This document shows positions 34,956-47,408 of a stretch of 64,000 nucleotides of DNA, piece after piece. The stretch comes from Didymella arachidicola. Its lineage: Eukaryota > Ascomycota > Dothideomycetes > Pleosporales > Didymellaceae. Under the pieces are notes generated by a model. It saw nothing but the letters and a program-made list of their open reading frames with translations. It searched no databases and was not told where the DNA came from. Location of the stretch: NCBI GenBank assembly GCA_016630955.3, contig CM050000.1, forward strand, positions 186,001-250,000. Direction: 5' to 3'. The position numbers and the translations under genes are program-made. Positions within the stretch are counted from its first letter, which is position 1. Each line of letters opens with the position of its first letter.

Positions 34956-37780
34956 TTAGGCGTGCTTCTTCTCCTCGATTCTGAAATCGCTGCCCCCGTC
35001 GCGGGCCTGAACACGCTCGATCTCGTTCTGGATCGCAAGCACCCAATGATCGCGCTCGACCCTGCTCCTCGCTCTGAAAACCACACTGCGGCCCTTGGAC
35101 CCCAACTTGGCGACTCTCTTGATCTTGGTGCGCTTCCCTTCTTTCCGTTGCTGCTCGCCGCCGCCGGCACCCTCCTCGGCGCGGAACCAGGACTTTGCCT
35201 TGCCGTGCCAGATGACAAAGGTAGTCATGACGTCCTCGTCGGTGCTGGTCCATCCGTCTTCGAGGTAGATGCGTGGCAGCGCGTGGTGCCCCGGTTTGTT
35301 CGCGTCGAACGTCTGGTTTTGATACAACAAGTCGCTCTCGGTGAGCAGGCCCGAATACACGTAGCAGTCGCGGAGGTCGAGGTTCGCAATGCGCTCGTGG
35401 TGGATGTGCTTGAGCTGCTTGCCGACGCGGCTTCGGAGTACGTCGGCGAAGATGATGAGCTGGCCGGCTGCGAGGAGCACACTGCACCGCGTAAACGGCG
35501 CGTGGATGCGGGGTTTGCGGTACAGCATGCCGCTCATGTGAATTGCGCGACAGCACGCGATGCCGCACATGTTGTAGAGCACAGGAGAAGCAAAGGACTG
35601 TGTGACTTCCCATTTCCGTGCGAACTGGCCGATGAGCGCCTCGCCTTCTTCGTCAATGTTGAGCGCGCTGAGGTTGCGGGTGCGCGTTGATTTGTAGAGG
35701 GCAATGTCGGCGGCGGTGCGGTGTCTCCAGTATTTTGCGAGCGCGCGCAGGTGCGTGAGCCAGTGCTTGCGGTGTGGTTTGGAGGCGGCTTGCAGGCGGA
35801 TGATGAGGCCGTTTTTCATGACGAGCTCAAAGGTGCGGTCTAGGTCGATGTCGCTCGTTGCGCCGTCTTCACCTCTGGAGTCGTCCATGTCGACATCTTC
35901 GTCAAAGTCTACGTCCGAGCCGGGCTCGATCTCCTCATCAACAGGACTGGCGCCCAGCCTCGCCTTACGAATCTTGACGATGTCGGCCATGTTGATGTAT
36001 CCATCACAGTTGAGCAGATTTTGTTCCTTGCGCTCGAACTCGTCTGCGGCATCCTCGTCGTGCAGTCTCCTGGACTCAGGCGTCCCCGTGTGTCCTTCGC
36101 GCAGCCACTCAATCTGCTTATCATGCACAGGGTAGGGATTGACGGCCCAATTGTCCGGCGTGTTGTCCTGAATCGCCTGGGGTGTTGGGACTGCTGCGTT
36201 GCTAGAAGTAGGGAGTTTGGGCGGGGGAGGCGGGGTTGCTTTGGTTGGCCGCGAGAAGATGAGGTACTGATCGTGAGTGGCAAAATACAACTGTTTGTGG
36301 TACATCAGGCCCATGCGTTTTGCACGCCCGCGTTGTCCGGTCAGCCTGATCAGGAAACCTTCGACGGGAACGGGCTCAGTCAGCGTCTTGTGCTTCTTGC
36401 GAGTGACGGTGGTTGTAGGGTAATGGGTCTTTGGTCGCAGCTCGAGGTCGTGGGATTTGAGCATGGCGATGGTGCCGTACATCTTGCGCTCATTGGCTCC
36501 ATGAATCCACTCGAGACGGTCGTAGCGCTTCCATGCGAGTCCTATCCGCTGCTCCTTGGTCCAGGCTTCCACCACCGTCGCCCACTCGGGCGCGTCTTCC
36601 AGCTGGTCGAGACACTGGCGGATCAGTGCCTGGGCCACGGCCTGTTCTTCCTGCATGGTCTTCAGGATGGCCTCCTCGGTGTCGTCGGCGTCCTGAACCT
36701 TGCTTTGCGAGGCTTCGAGCTTCTCGAAGGGATTGGCGATGCGCACGCTGAGACTCAGGTCCGGGACGTTGATCTGCAGCTCCTCGGCGCGGCGCCATCC
36801 GAGGATATTGCGCAGGAAGGTGTACCACTCGACGGCATTGGACGCCGTCCTCGCCTGCATGATGAAGATCAAGGTCCCCCTGGGGCCGGGCATGGACACG
36901 ACGATGGACTTGTCGAGTGACGAGTAGAGGTTGACTTTACTGGTCTTGAGGCCCAGGGGGATTTCGTATGCGGCACGCTTGCACGCGCCAGCCTGCTCGA
37001 TTTCGGGGATTACCTGGACAATCAGTATGAAATAGGGAGAAGAAAGTAGAAAAGCTCACCCTTGTCTGATACAGCTGCAGCAAGAAATCAGCCCGATCCG
37101 TATGACTGTGGCGACACACAACCATGTACTCGCGCCACTTGTCCTTGACCCTCGAGACGACGCGCTGGTTGACGTTCTCGTCAAAGTCGTCGGGGACCTG
37201 GTCTGCGGCATCGACGCGGACGAGCATGCGCTCCATCTTGACGACAAGGCCGTCCTTGATGGTCTTGCGGCGCAGCTTGGTGCCGGCGCGCTGGATGGTC
37301 AGCTGGGCCTTTTTGGCCTTGAAGTGCACCGCCTGGCGCTTCGAGTCGTCGGGGATGTCGAAGGTGACGAGGTTGCGCAGGTGCGAGCGCTGGCGCGAGA
37401 GGTCCTGTGGAGGAGGCGGGTCCGCGGCGGGGGAGGAGTCGGACTTGAACAGGCCCATGGTGGAGCGCCGCTTGGCTCGGGCGAGGATGCCTCGGGGCGC
37501 AGGAGAGGCGGGGCGTGCAGCATCAGCGGGCGCGGGGGTCTTGCTCAGGTCAGCCTTGCGCAGCAGCGAGGAGGTCGAGTCGGCATCTACCGAGGGCGGT
37601 CCTCCTGTGGTAGATGCCGCGGCCCCGTGGCTCGTCACTGCAGACAGCGGCTGCTTGTCCAGCGGCTGCTTGCCCTGCGACCTGCTGCGCTCCGGTCCGT
37701 CGTGCGTGTCGGTCGTGGAAAGCGGCGAGGGCTGGGAGGGCTGGGGGGGCTGCGGGGGCTCCTCTGCGCGAGGCGTCGGG

Positions 37781-37818
<38 letters not shown>

Positions 37819-37930
37819 CGATCCAACGCGGCTCTCTGCGGTCGGCATGGACGATGCGGTGACGAAGGACTTGGTGCTCGCGCGGTGGGGCAGCGGCGGC
37901 TTGGCGGGATCGTGCTCGTCGTCGTCGTCG

Positions 37931-37973
<43 letters not shown>

Positions 37974-38520
37974 CCTCGTCGTGCTCGTGCTCGTCGTTGC
38001 TGTTGTTGTCCTCAGGCTCCGACGGCGCGTCTACAAACTCGTCGCCCTCGCTGCCCACGACCACATCCGCCTTCTGCGCCGTGGCCCGCGGAATCTGCAT
38101 GGCCGGGGGCGTGCTGCTGCTCGCCGACGCATCGCCGTGGGCACCGCTGGAGGCCTCCACATGCTGCCCGCCTGCGCCCTCGTCTTCCTCTTCCTCTTCG
38201 GCCGCGAGCGCCTCGGGCTGCGGGAAGCTGTGCTGGAAGAGGGCCGACGCGCTGGGCCCCTCAGCGCCGCTCAGACGGCGCTGGCGGGCATCGCGCGGGT
38301 CTGACGAGAAGGTGGCGGCGCGGGTCGAGTAGTTGATGCGCAGGTGGTGCTTGTACCAGTCGCGGCGGTGTTTGCGCAGCCACGCCGTGGGGATGGGCCC
38401 GATGAAGAAGCGCCGCGACGTGAGGAAGAGGTGCTCGGGCGTCGCATGCTGCAGTTTCTGCGCTGTGAAGGGGGTGCGCGACAGAGGGCCGCCGTCAGGC
38501 TGTTGGACAGGCGTGTCCAT
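34956..38520 (-). CDS. Spo71-like PH-domain protein
   Basis: Large peripheral-membrane protein with pleckstrin-homology modules, resembling yeast Spo71, which acts with Vps13 in prospore-membrane growth. Exons 37060-38520 and 34956-37013 give 1172 aa. The N-terminal Spo7_2-type segment is TSRRFFIGPIPTAWLRKHRR (about residues 33-52). Residues about 100-350 are low complexity and likely disordered, with runs of 14 Asn and 12 Asp. PH-like regions follow at about 430-560 (ending VEWYTFLRNILGW) and again in the C-terminal third (GFLIRLTGQRGRAKRMG, then HSHTDRADF-type and HRKHWLTHLRALAKYW). It ends EEKKHA. A long plus-strand frame opposite it is only its antisense shadow. Function in this organism is inferred from family. 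Confidence 0.85.
37783..37818. repeat. (GTC)12 microsatellite encoding poly-Asp
   Basis: Twelve perfect gtc units on the plus strand, read as GAC (12 Asp) by the minus-strand Spo71-like gene. The perfect codon identity suggests recent slippage. Confidence 0.9.
37930..37971. repeat. (GTT)14 microsatellite encoding poly-Asn
   Basis: Fourteen perfect gtt units on the plus strand, read as AAC (14 Asn) in the disordered part of the Spo71-like protein, flanked by further Asp and His/Asp stretches. Confidence 0.9.
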
Positions 38521-38626
38521 GTCTCGCCAGCGACGTCTACGCTGCGTCGTGGCTCACACGCACCGCACCAAAGTCAGACACACAGAGACCATGTTACACT
38601 AGACATTAGAGTAGGGACAACGAAAG

Positions 38627-38670
38627 GCAGTGCACAGTGCAGTCCAGTGCAGTGCAGCGCAGCGCAGCAC
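38627..38670. repeat. Short tandem CAGTG/CAGCG repeat
   Basis: Consecutive units of cagtg followed by cagcg, just upstream of the Spo71-like gene (about 110 bp from its ATG), therefore in its promoter. Confidence 0.6.
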
Positions 38671-39352
38671 GGTCAGGTGCCTGCCAAAGCGAAAGCTGGC
38701 TGACCTAGGCGCGGTTCCCTCAGTAATACAAGGAGCCGTCTCTCGTCATGCCGCTCCGCCCCTGCGCCAATCATCTATCCATCGGCCCGCCTGGACTGCG
38801 ACTACCACGCCGAGACTGCTGCCCCTTGCTGTTGACAAACATGGCAGTCTCTGACTCTCTGTCGTCTTGCTGTGCGGTGCAAGAATGGCTGCTCTGTTTC
38901 TGCCCTTCAGCACCATGTCTTGAGTCTTTGATTGTCTGGCCCAACACCACAACCTCCACCACCACGCCGCCATGACGAAAACAGCTCCCATTCGACGGCC
39001 AACAGCTCCGGCCGCATGTCCCACTTGGCAGCAGCACACCACTATCCACGCGCCATCTCCCCCAGCTCCCTCCATCATTCCATCCAGCCCAGCACACAAC
39101 AAACGTAAAACCCCGCCCATCCTAACCCCAACCGTCTCACCACGCTGCACCGCCATACCACACATCTTGGTTCGCAATCCCGCCTTGCGCTTTGCCCCGC
39201 CAACCTGCCTCTTCCGGCAACTCTCCCTCCAAACCATCGATTGCCCCCGACCATGATCGCCCTGTGGCGCTGATGCCCGGGCATCTTCCTGGTAGAGCTA
39301 CGGGTATTTGTATTTCTTGGCGTGTTGAGTAATCATGGGTTCTTAACCTCTC

Positions 39353-39480
39353 TTAGTAGTAACAATTAGTGTAGTACCCATGAGTGTAGTACAATTAGTG
39401 CAGTATGACTAATGTAAGAACGATGAATGTAGTTACGATGAGTGTAGTATGATTAATGTAACAACAGTTACTGTAATAAT
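39353..39480. repeat. Degenerate tandem repeat, unit about 13-17 bp
   Basis: Imperfect units resembling atgagtgtagta/attagtgtagta repeat about eight times, AT-rich against the GC-richer surroundings. No coding potential. Confidence 0.65.
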
Positions 39481-39640
39481 AATTCAAGTACTGTTCGAGC
39501 TAGCCTTCAAGCTGGCCGCAGAGCCGCACAGGCTAGTCGTAACTTCCTTGTACCTTACCTGTCCGCTTTCTCCTCTCTCTACCTCTCTCTACCTCTCCAG
39601 CCTATTCTTACTCCCTTACTGCCTTACTATTCCACTACAC

Positions 39641-39740
39641 CACCTCACTCACCACCTCACTCACCACCTCACTCACACCTCACTCACACCTCACTCACCA
39701 CCTCACTCACACCTCACTCACCACCTCACTCACCACCTCA
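39641..39740. repeat. Minisatellite (CACCTCACTCAC)n overlapping the GMC stop codon
   Basis: About eight to nine 10-13 bp units of cacctcactcac type. The array ends exactly where the minus-strand GMC gene terminates (stop 39738-39740), so it is the start of that gene's 3' UTR and may have supplied the stop codon. Confidence 0.8.
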
Positions 39741-41703
39741 CCACACCGCCCTCACCAGATCAGCCGCCTTCTCCGCAACCGCATAAGCAGTCGCCATCGT
39801 ATGCGCCCCAGGAATCAGCGGCACAACACTACAATCCACAACCCGCAACCCCCTCGTCCCATACACCCTCAACTCCCCGTCCACCACCCCGCCCAGCTCC
39901 CGCGGCATCATGGCCGCAGTGCCCACCTGATGCGCATTGCTCGCCATCAACTTGCCCTTCCCAATCAACCACTCCTCCACATCCTTATCGCGCCCAAACA
40001 GCGGTCCGGGGTCCAGCTCGACCGGCTGCAGAAGCGCGAGCGCGGGTGAGGACGCAAAGTGGTGCCGCAGGTACTGCTGCATGCGCACGTGGAGATGCAG
40101 GTCGAGCGGGTTGCTGAGGAGGCGGTAGTCGACCACGGGATCGCCGAGGGGGTTTGAGGTGTTTAGTGTGATGGTCCCGCGGCTGAAGGGCTTGAGGAGG
40201 ATGGCGGTGCCGCGGGGCGAGCCTTGGAAGAGGTGTTCGAGGAGGGCGGACGTGTTGGACTGAAAAGACGCGTGCAGGATTGCTTTCTGGGCTGCGAAGC
40301 CAGCGATGACGTCTGGGTGTGTGTCGGGCGCGAGGTGAGCCGCGGGTGCTTGCGCGGCGATGCGAGCAGCGAGCGTGGTTGTGAGGTTGCCGCAGAACGA
40401 CGGGCCGGGGAGGTAGATGGCGCTGCAGACGGTGTATGCGGTCCAGGGACCGGTGTTGTTGGCTTTGTATTCTGCGATTGCGTTGGCGCGGAAGGTGGTG
40501 TTGGTCGTGATCTGGGATGGATTGGGCCAGACGTCTCGCGTGAAATTGTACATGGACACGGAGAAGGAATGATCTTGCAGGTTGCTGCCGACCCCTGGGA
40601 GGTCGACGAGGACATCGACTCCGGCTGCTTGTAAGACCTTCTTTGGGCCGATGCCTGAGAGCTGCAGAATCTGAGGCGTTCGGACCGCGGATGCAGAGAG
40701 GATGATCTCGTTCCTGGCAGTGATCGAAAAGGTGGCGTTACCGCTCCTCGGCTGCACAACAACACTGACGGCTTTCTGGACTCCGTCGCTCTCTTCGAAG
40801 GTGACTTTGATGACCTTGTGCTCGGTCACTAGGTGGTAGTTCCATCTGGGCGCCACTTGCAGCCAATGCCCGATGCCCGCAAAGCTACGGTTATAAGCCT
40901 TGTCTGGATTCATAGCTGTTGGAACCCAAAACAGGCCGTGCGCGTTCCCATTCGCATGCTCGTTCTGTACCTCGACGCCTTCTTTCTCCGCCCAGCCCTT
41001 CCACTGTATCTGCTGCCCGGGATACTGGAACGCAGGAAAGGCGGCATGAATTGGCGTCGAATTACCCCACGCCTCGAGATCGTACGTCATGCCGAATTTC
41101 TTCATCTCAGCGGTGGGATCGTGAAAGGTCGAGCTCTTCTTGAAGTACGGATACAGGTTGTCCCAGCCCCAATCCTCGTTGCCAGGAAACTTGGCCCACG
41201 AGTCGTAGTCGTGACGGCTGCCGCGGTTGTGGATCTGGCCATTGACGGCGCTGGCCCCTCCGACTGCACGACCATTGATTACGGGGAAAGTCCTGTTGTT
41301 CACATGGGGCTGCGGTACGGAGGTGATGTTGTACAGGAAGTCTGCTGCCGGGACGTTCCACGGTGGCATGAAAGAGTCATCGAGAGCAAGAGAGCCGGCC
41401 TCGATCATCAAAACAGTCTCTACAAAGACAGGAATGTTAGATAGAGACGCAAACGGTGATACTCAGAACTCACTAGTGCCATCTTCGGTGAGGCGATCGC
41501 CTAACGTCGTACCTGATGTGCCAGCGCCAACTAGAATCTGTCAATATCAGTCGTCCTTCGAGTCGAGACGCCATACCGACGATGAAGTCGTACTCTTTGG
41601 CGAGGTCAGTAATACTACGCTTGAGAGTCGCTGTCCTCCACTGTGCTGGCAGGGCATTAGCCACCGTGAGCAGCGTAAACACACAAAGCTGCTGGGAAAC
41701 CAT
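39738..41703 (-). CDS. Secreted GMC oxidoreductase
   Basis: FAD-dependent glucose-methanol-choline family oxidase/dehydrogenase. Exons 41577-41703, 41474-41530 and 39738-41419 give 621 aa. Residues 1-18 form a signal peptide (VSQQLCVFTLLTVANA). The FAD-binding loop is VVGAGTSGTTLGDRL (GxGxxG), then VLMIEAG, and NGRAVGGASAVNGQIHNRG, the GMC signature 1. Signature 2 is present around ASAVRTPQILQLSGIG. The catalytic pair is His in NAHQVGTAAM and His in PGAHTMATAYAVAEKAADL, a His/His pair as in aryl-alcohol oxidases. Many N-glycosylation sequons fit secretion. Substrate unknown; 11 kb from the PKS and separated by housekeeping genes, so probably not part of the cluster. Confidence 0.9.
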
Positions 41704-42952
41704 CTTCAGCCTTGTTGAGCCCCGTCCCTGGACATACTTGAGCCATATATAACGACATTATTGATTGACTGTCTTGCCAAGACAAGCAATCCTTTGAATA
41801 TGAGGCGGGGCTACATGGATGTCTGCGGGGACAGGGTACATTATTGGGTGACAGCATCCACAGGTTGTGCAAACTGCAGGCGCGGGACAATCTTGAAGCG
41901 ATGCGGGAGAATACGATAACTGCCTGCTAAAAGACTGCGTCGTCAGCACTAAGCTTTTGGCGTCGGAAGTGGCACTTGTTGCACAAACAAATACTACCAT
42001 TGGTTCCGCAACGAGTTGCAAGGTGAGGCGCGAAACAGCGCACTGCAGCAACAACTGGAAGCTAGTGTTTCTCCTCTGCAAAGACTCTATGAGCTTACGG
42101 GCTTCTTCGTGTCGTCGGACCTGTACCAAGTCCAACGAGCCTTCATCAAGCCGTGGCTGACTCCTAAAACGCCGGGTTTGCTTAACGTGTGTCCATGTTT
42201 CTCGCTCTGCTTCAGCAACAACGGGTCATGTCCAGGGACGGCACTACCAGGAGCGATGCGGCACCGAGAGTGTCGCGAGGATTCATCGTCCTGTGTGCTA
42301 GGTACTCAACTCTGATAAAGCCGTCTGAGAGCAATCAAGCTCATCATTGGCAGCACAGCATCTTTCGCCGATCCCACGAAGCTCGCCCAACGCAGTATTG
42401 AGCAGTGCACGTCGAGTTCGCCGCCACGACAATCCTCCCACAGCAGAGCCGAACGATATTGTGCAATGGAAGGGTGAAGCGTGGGTGGGAAGGCTGACGT
42501 TTGATCTTCTTATGTGGGGTTTGCACGGCCGCATCTGCTGCAAGTGGGCACAACAAGGCTGAGCAGAAGCATTGCTAATTTGTCGCTACATCGTGCCGCG
42601 AGCCTGCTTGGAGAGAAGTCGATCTGAATTTGCGTCTGGAAAGTGAGCTAGCGCAAGACAGCGCGAATAGTGGTAGTTTTGACCAACTGGCCTTAGATGC
42701 TAATGCGGCTGGTGCAGAGGGGAAGGAAATAAGTGAACAAGATTGGGTGGTTCGTGGTGCCAGCTCATAAACGTTGGGGTATCGTACAACAGTTCTCTGC
42801 ACGCTTGGGTTGTCGGGAGATGATGGGTACTGTTGTTCGAGGCGGTATGTGCACCAGAGTATGTTCTGATTCTTCTGTTGAGAATATAATCAGGTCTTGT
42901 TTCTCCAGCAGACTTACGCGCCCGCGTTGCGCTGACTAGGGTGACGCACTGG
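41704..42952. other. Gene-poor stretch left of the HET relic
   Basis: About 1.25 kb with only short open frames. It could hold the missing N-terminal HET domain of the relic that follows, but I could not recognise the expected HET-domain motifs. Confidence 0.35.
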
Positions 42953-44132
42953 GAGAGGTTTCTGCAACTGTACTCCACGTTGAAAATACACGCAGAGAGC
43001 GCCTGGAGTCATTCTCTGTCCAGATTCTGACACTTCTTCGACTGTTCCGCGCGCGAAAAGCGGCAGATGCTTGCGGCAAAGAGTTTGCTTTTGGTGGGCT
43101 GGTACGGGCGAGTGTACGCGATATGCCGTGTGTCAACTGCATAGTGAGGAAGCGAGGGGTGTTCATAGCGATCATGGTATATGTAATCAAGAATACACGA
43201 GAACTATCAATTCTCCACGGTCACATCTCTCCATTCGATTCTAGAGATGAACCTGTAACTCTCGATCTACCATCGATTGAGTCGCTTCGCTCACTCCTCA
43301 GCTGGTGACCCGTACCGTTCTGTCCACATTCACGCTGGCGACGTTTGAGACATTAAGGGGTCCATTGTAGGAACAGTCGCGTCAGTTGTAACAAACATTG
43401 CGCCAAACACACTCGAGCGATCCCAGCACACAATAATATCGTGGCATCGTTGGTGGATTGAAATAAAGCATCACGAAAGCGGTCGAACTGATCCATCTTC
43501 TACTCAGCTGTTTGTGGGATGTCACTCCATAATCGCCAAGCAGGAGTCAGGTCCACTGTTCAAGGCAGCAGTTACTGAAGAGCTGACCCAGCTGCAATCA
43601 CGTCCGCTTGTAAAGTCTGGCTTACTGACACAACGACCATACGTAAGCGGAGAACTGCCATGGTCGACGAAACCATGCACAACTCCTACCAAGAGTCGGC
43701 TAACATCTTACGAGAGAAGAACGCATGTTTGCATTCCATACGTTCCGCTGCTGGCTCTCGAGCGTTTTTAACTTTTCGTGACCGCAAAGCTTCTTATACG
43801 TCGTTGCCCTGAGCACCGCTATCGGCACCGGCCCATCAGGCGTCCGAGTTGGAGACATTGTATACCCCCCAGACGGGAGCAGAGTGCCACTCATAATCCG
43901 AGAAGCCAGGAACTCAGACCGCATCCTTGGATTCGATCCTTGCGGTTCTTCGACAGGTATGCACGAGAGACGCAGACTGGATTATCGGAGTCGTGAAGCC
44001 ACCAGCAAGTGCTCAGAGAAACACAGCTTGCATCACCTGGTAGGGGATGCCTACGTCCATGGTTTCAAGCATGGGGAGGCATTGTCAGCCCCGCACCGCT
44101 ACGATAAAACCTCAGTGTTCTTGCGTTGAGTC
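42953..44132 (+). pseudogene. Decayed HET (heterokaryon incompatibility) family gene, C-terminal two thirds
   Basis: Four HET-family landmarks occur in the right order, but in three different frames. First, LLRLFRARKAADACGKEFAF at about 43030-43090, where intact members have A-x-DPRDKVFALLGL. Second, FIAIMVYVIKNTRELSILHG and VTLDLPS at about 43150-43280. Third, SIVGTVASVVTNIAPNTLE, SWHRWWIE, STQLFVG and IIAKQESGP at about 43355-43560. Fourth, TGPSGVRVGDIVY, VPLIIR and VGDAYVHGFKHGEAL at about 43830-44085. Stops and frame changes at about 43306, 43770 and upstream of 43803 are not bounded by convincing splice sites. The conserved RDK motif is damaged and no HET domain proper is seen. HET proteins trigger incompatibility death between genetically different hyphae; this copy looks dead. 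Confidence 0.7.
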
Positions 44133-47100
44133 TGATGCGAAGTGGAAGCATTGGCAGGAACACGATGTATGTCGGAGCTGATTCGTCGTATGTTTCGATG
44201 CCTGATCGGCGAAGTGTTGGCGGAATTTTGGCGACGTTGAAGCTACGATACGCATATCCGTTTCCCTCCCACGCAGCCATTGATCCTGCGGAGACGAAGG
44301 TGCGGTAAGAAAGCCTGTGCAGCTATGTAAGAGGTCATCGAGTGTTGATATGGGAGAGCGGAAGAACCGGAGTTGATGGCGACCTGATGTGACGAGACTT
44401 CCTGCCCTGGCTTATCTGGCTGCGATGCCCTGGGTGATATTTACAAGCGCATGGCAGCGCAGTGAAGTGCATGACTGCGCGGTGCTATCCTGATAGATCC
44501 TGGTCCTGTGCCGATCTCGAGTAAGTGAGTATTGAAGATTGTCTCTCGATGGACACTAAGTCTGGTTGTCGAAAATTAGCAGTGCGTAGATTTAGACGTA
44601 AGTCGAATGCTCGCTTCGAGCTCTGTGGGTTGCTCGTCAACAATGTATGACGAGGTTGTGTGCACAGGTCTGAAACCGGGGCTTCACGAACATACAATTT
44701 GCTATACGAGCCCATTGATGTTCCCAAAGCATGCTCCTGTTCTGTGTGCTTTCCTACCAGAGCTTAACAAATCATACCTTGTAGCCAACGTTGGCTTACT
44801 TCTCAACAATGACCAACAGGGGGATGTCCAGCTGCAGTCATGTATCCGATCAGGGTTGAACTCTCATGTATGCCATTGCGAAACTGGCTTTGACACTGAG
44901 TGGCCAAGCGAAGAAGTTCGCGGATCGTCTCATCGCGCCGTTCGCCCAGACTTTACGCAAGCCACCAGATAAGAAGCCACCACTGACGGCCCTTGAGTGA
45001 TCTTGATCACACGACATCACAACAATTGCTCAAGCGCTAATGTACCTTACGAACGAGGATGTAAAACTGCGATTCGGTGTCTTCGCTTTCCGACGGGGAA
45101 CATAGTCGATGTTGTAGATAAGCACCTGTGGCTCCGCGTGGACGTCCGTGTGCCTGGTCAGCGTGGTCGAATTCAGCTATCTTTCCCAGGAGATTGCTGG
45201 GGTTCGAGAACTGCCAAATTTAGATTGCAGATCGAAATGCATGCCGAATGCAGGCAACGTAGTCGAGGATCCCACCTAATCCGAGAATGCGGGGGTGGGA
45301 CGTGGCTGCATTGGAGCCGCCTGTGGTCTACCCGCGAGGTCCCTTAGATAGCGGAAACGCGGGACTGGACTTAGAAATGAGGTTCGTGATAACGCTTCAA
45401 CGAGCCATTTTGTGTGCCGGTGGTTGTGAGCAGGAGCAGTGTCGGCGCCCTCAGATGCTTCAGCTTGGCACCAATGCCAGGGGTGTGAAGGACCAGCACT
45501 GTTCTCGGGCGGCCACACCGACTGGAAGCGAGAACGAGACGCGGCTCTCACTCATTTTGTGCGTCTTATGCAGATGAAGACCTGGCTGTGTCGTCAAGAA
45601 TTTGGATGAAGTTGTGCGCCATAATGCTGATCTCTGGTGTTAAGAAAGGCACCTGTCGGAATGAACTTCCCCAGAAAGGCTCGGAGTAAGCAAGAGCTAC
45701 GGCTGCCTTTCCGAGCTCCGGTATGCCTGCCGCAGGCACAAAACTACGACTCATCCCAGATTTCCTTCGCGACAATCCTCGCACCTGTCGCCTCGTTCTT
45801 CTCGAGTTCTTATACCTGAACTGCCATCTAGACTTGCGAGCACAAGATCTAACGCTAAGCACCTAGAAGTAGCTGGAACGGCCGTGATTGGAGAGGAGAC
45901 GCTACCGCATTGCACAGAAAGAGGTTTGGGAGATGACTATTTACTCGATGACTGATTGTAGCACGCTCATTTATCTCGTTGAAAGCACAGTTATGCTCGG
46001 CACTTGTCTGCAGTCGATTGGGCGCCGGAAATGTCGATAGCAGCAATTCATCACCCTACGCCGACGAACCGCATTCCAGGTTTGGAAAAGACCGAATTCG
46101 AACTATTCGCGCGATCCAGGCACATGCACGAGACTTGACCGAGGCCAACAAATGACGCAAGTTCTATCTACTGCAACTTGCTTTTTTGCAGCTACGGCAT
46201 AGCCGCTGGTCTCAGGCAAATGCACAATGTCTGGCACGCGAGTCGAAGGTCGCATCCCTGTCAGCCTTGGCTGTCAACAGCTCCCACGAGGCCGGGATGT
46301 TTGGTTTGAGCCGCTTAATGTCACCTGATTACTTTCCAGAATTGTTGAAAAGATGCAGTCGATGTCAGCCTGGTCAATGCGCACCTGCTATCACCAGAAA
46401 AGAGCCACATTCACTGCGCCCGCGAGACTCCTGACGCCAAATTTGCTGCGCGAGCATCGCGCGACCTCTTTCCGTCAAAATATGCGAAGGTTAGGGCCGC
46501 AGACTGCGCTTGCACAGCCAGAGACAGACTTCGGCCCTCCCAGAAGGTCAGGCGTGACAAATGGCTCGCTAAAGACTGGTGGCACAACAAGACCATCAGC
46601 GTCTTGAAGCATGAATCGAATTGACAGGCATGGCGATGGAAAGTGGCTGCAGTCATTTGCGTGCGGCGGAGATGGCTGGTCGACACATTCACCTTCACAG
46701 GATCTACCATAGCAATAATCTGCAGCATTGACGCATGCGCGATCTGTTCCAGGCGCCTTCCATCGCGTTGACGGTAAGCCGTTTTCGCTGTTCGACCGCA
46801 TCGAGGCAAACCTTTCGCCCAGAATGCCTGACTAAGGCACAGCTACTGTTGGTGCATCTCAGCGCATGGCCTTGATTCGACGTGCAGACGCAACGAGCGG
46901 GGTCTTTGAAAACTCTGTGCCGTTGCCGACGATCCATGCCCAGCTCCGTGGGTTGAGTTGACCTAGGCTATATTTTGGCTAGCGGGCTCCGTTTGCCCAG
47001 AATAACGCCTATCCGCATCCAACCCTTAGCTGCATGCTGCGCTCTCCATGTACCGGATCCACCAGCAGGGCGCTGGAGATACAACCCGCGCCTGCTTTCA

Positions 47101-47408
47101 TATAAAGCCTGCGCTACTCACCCCGGGAGATTGGTTTGAGAAGGTGTTACGCGACTTTCACTCCGCGATACAACTCACTTCACGTCCACTGTCTTCGGTG
47201 CGACTCAATATTACTTGGCTTCGGCTCCCTCAACCTCGCGACTTGACCTCAACTCTCTTGCGCCACCTGCCAAGCGACACTGCTGTTCACCTCACGCGAC
47301 ACTGCCCTCTCTCCAAAGCAACGTACTAACGCGACGTACCAAAGCGACAAATCCTAAGCGACTTCAATTTCAAGTAACACTGCCTGCGCGACAACTACCC
47401 TTACAGCC
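44133..47408. other. Gene-poor region
   Basis: 3.3 kb in which I find no recognisable gene, RNA or element on either strand. Open frames of up to about 130 residues (for example 44607-44972 plus and 46411-46809 minus) have no domain. The last few hundred bases are the promoter and pyrimidine-rich leader of the amino-acid permease. Confidence 0.4.

Larger units (their letters stand above)
38521..39640. other. Intergenic region rich in simple repeats
   Basis: About 1.1 kb between the Spo71-like promoter and the GMC gene 3' end. Holds the two repeat stretches listed separately. A 163-residue minus-strand frame at 38746-39237 has no domain and is not called. Confidence 0.4.

Noticed and set aside
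36021..36920. 299-codon plus-strand frame
   Set aside because: Antisense to the second exon of the Spo71-like gene; no domain.
37102..38332. Two long plus-strand frames of about 400 codons
   Set aside because: They are antisense shadows of the Spo71-like gene and consist largely of Val/Leu/Ser runs from the microsatellites.
39641..39740. Repeat array that could suggest CRISPR
   Set aside because: Units are contiguous 10-13 bp with no spacers, in a eukaryotic genome; it is a minisatellite.
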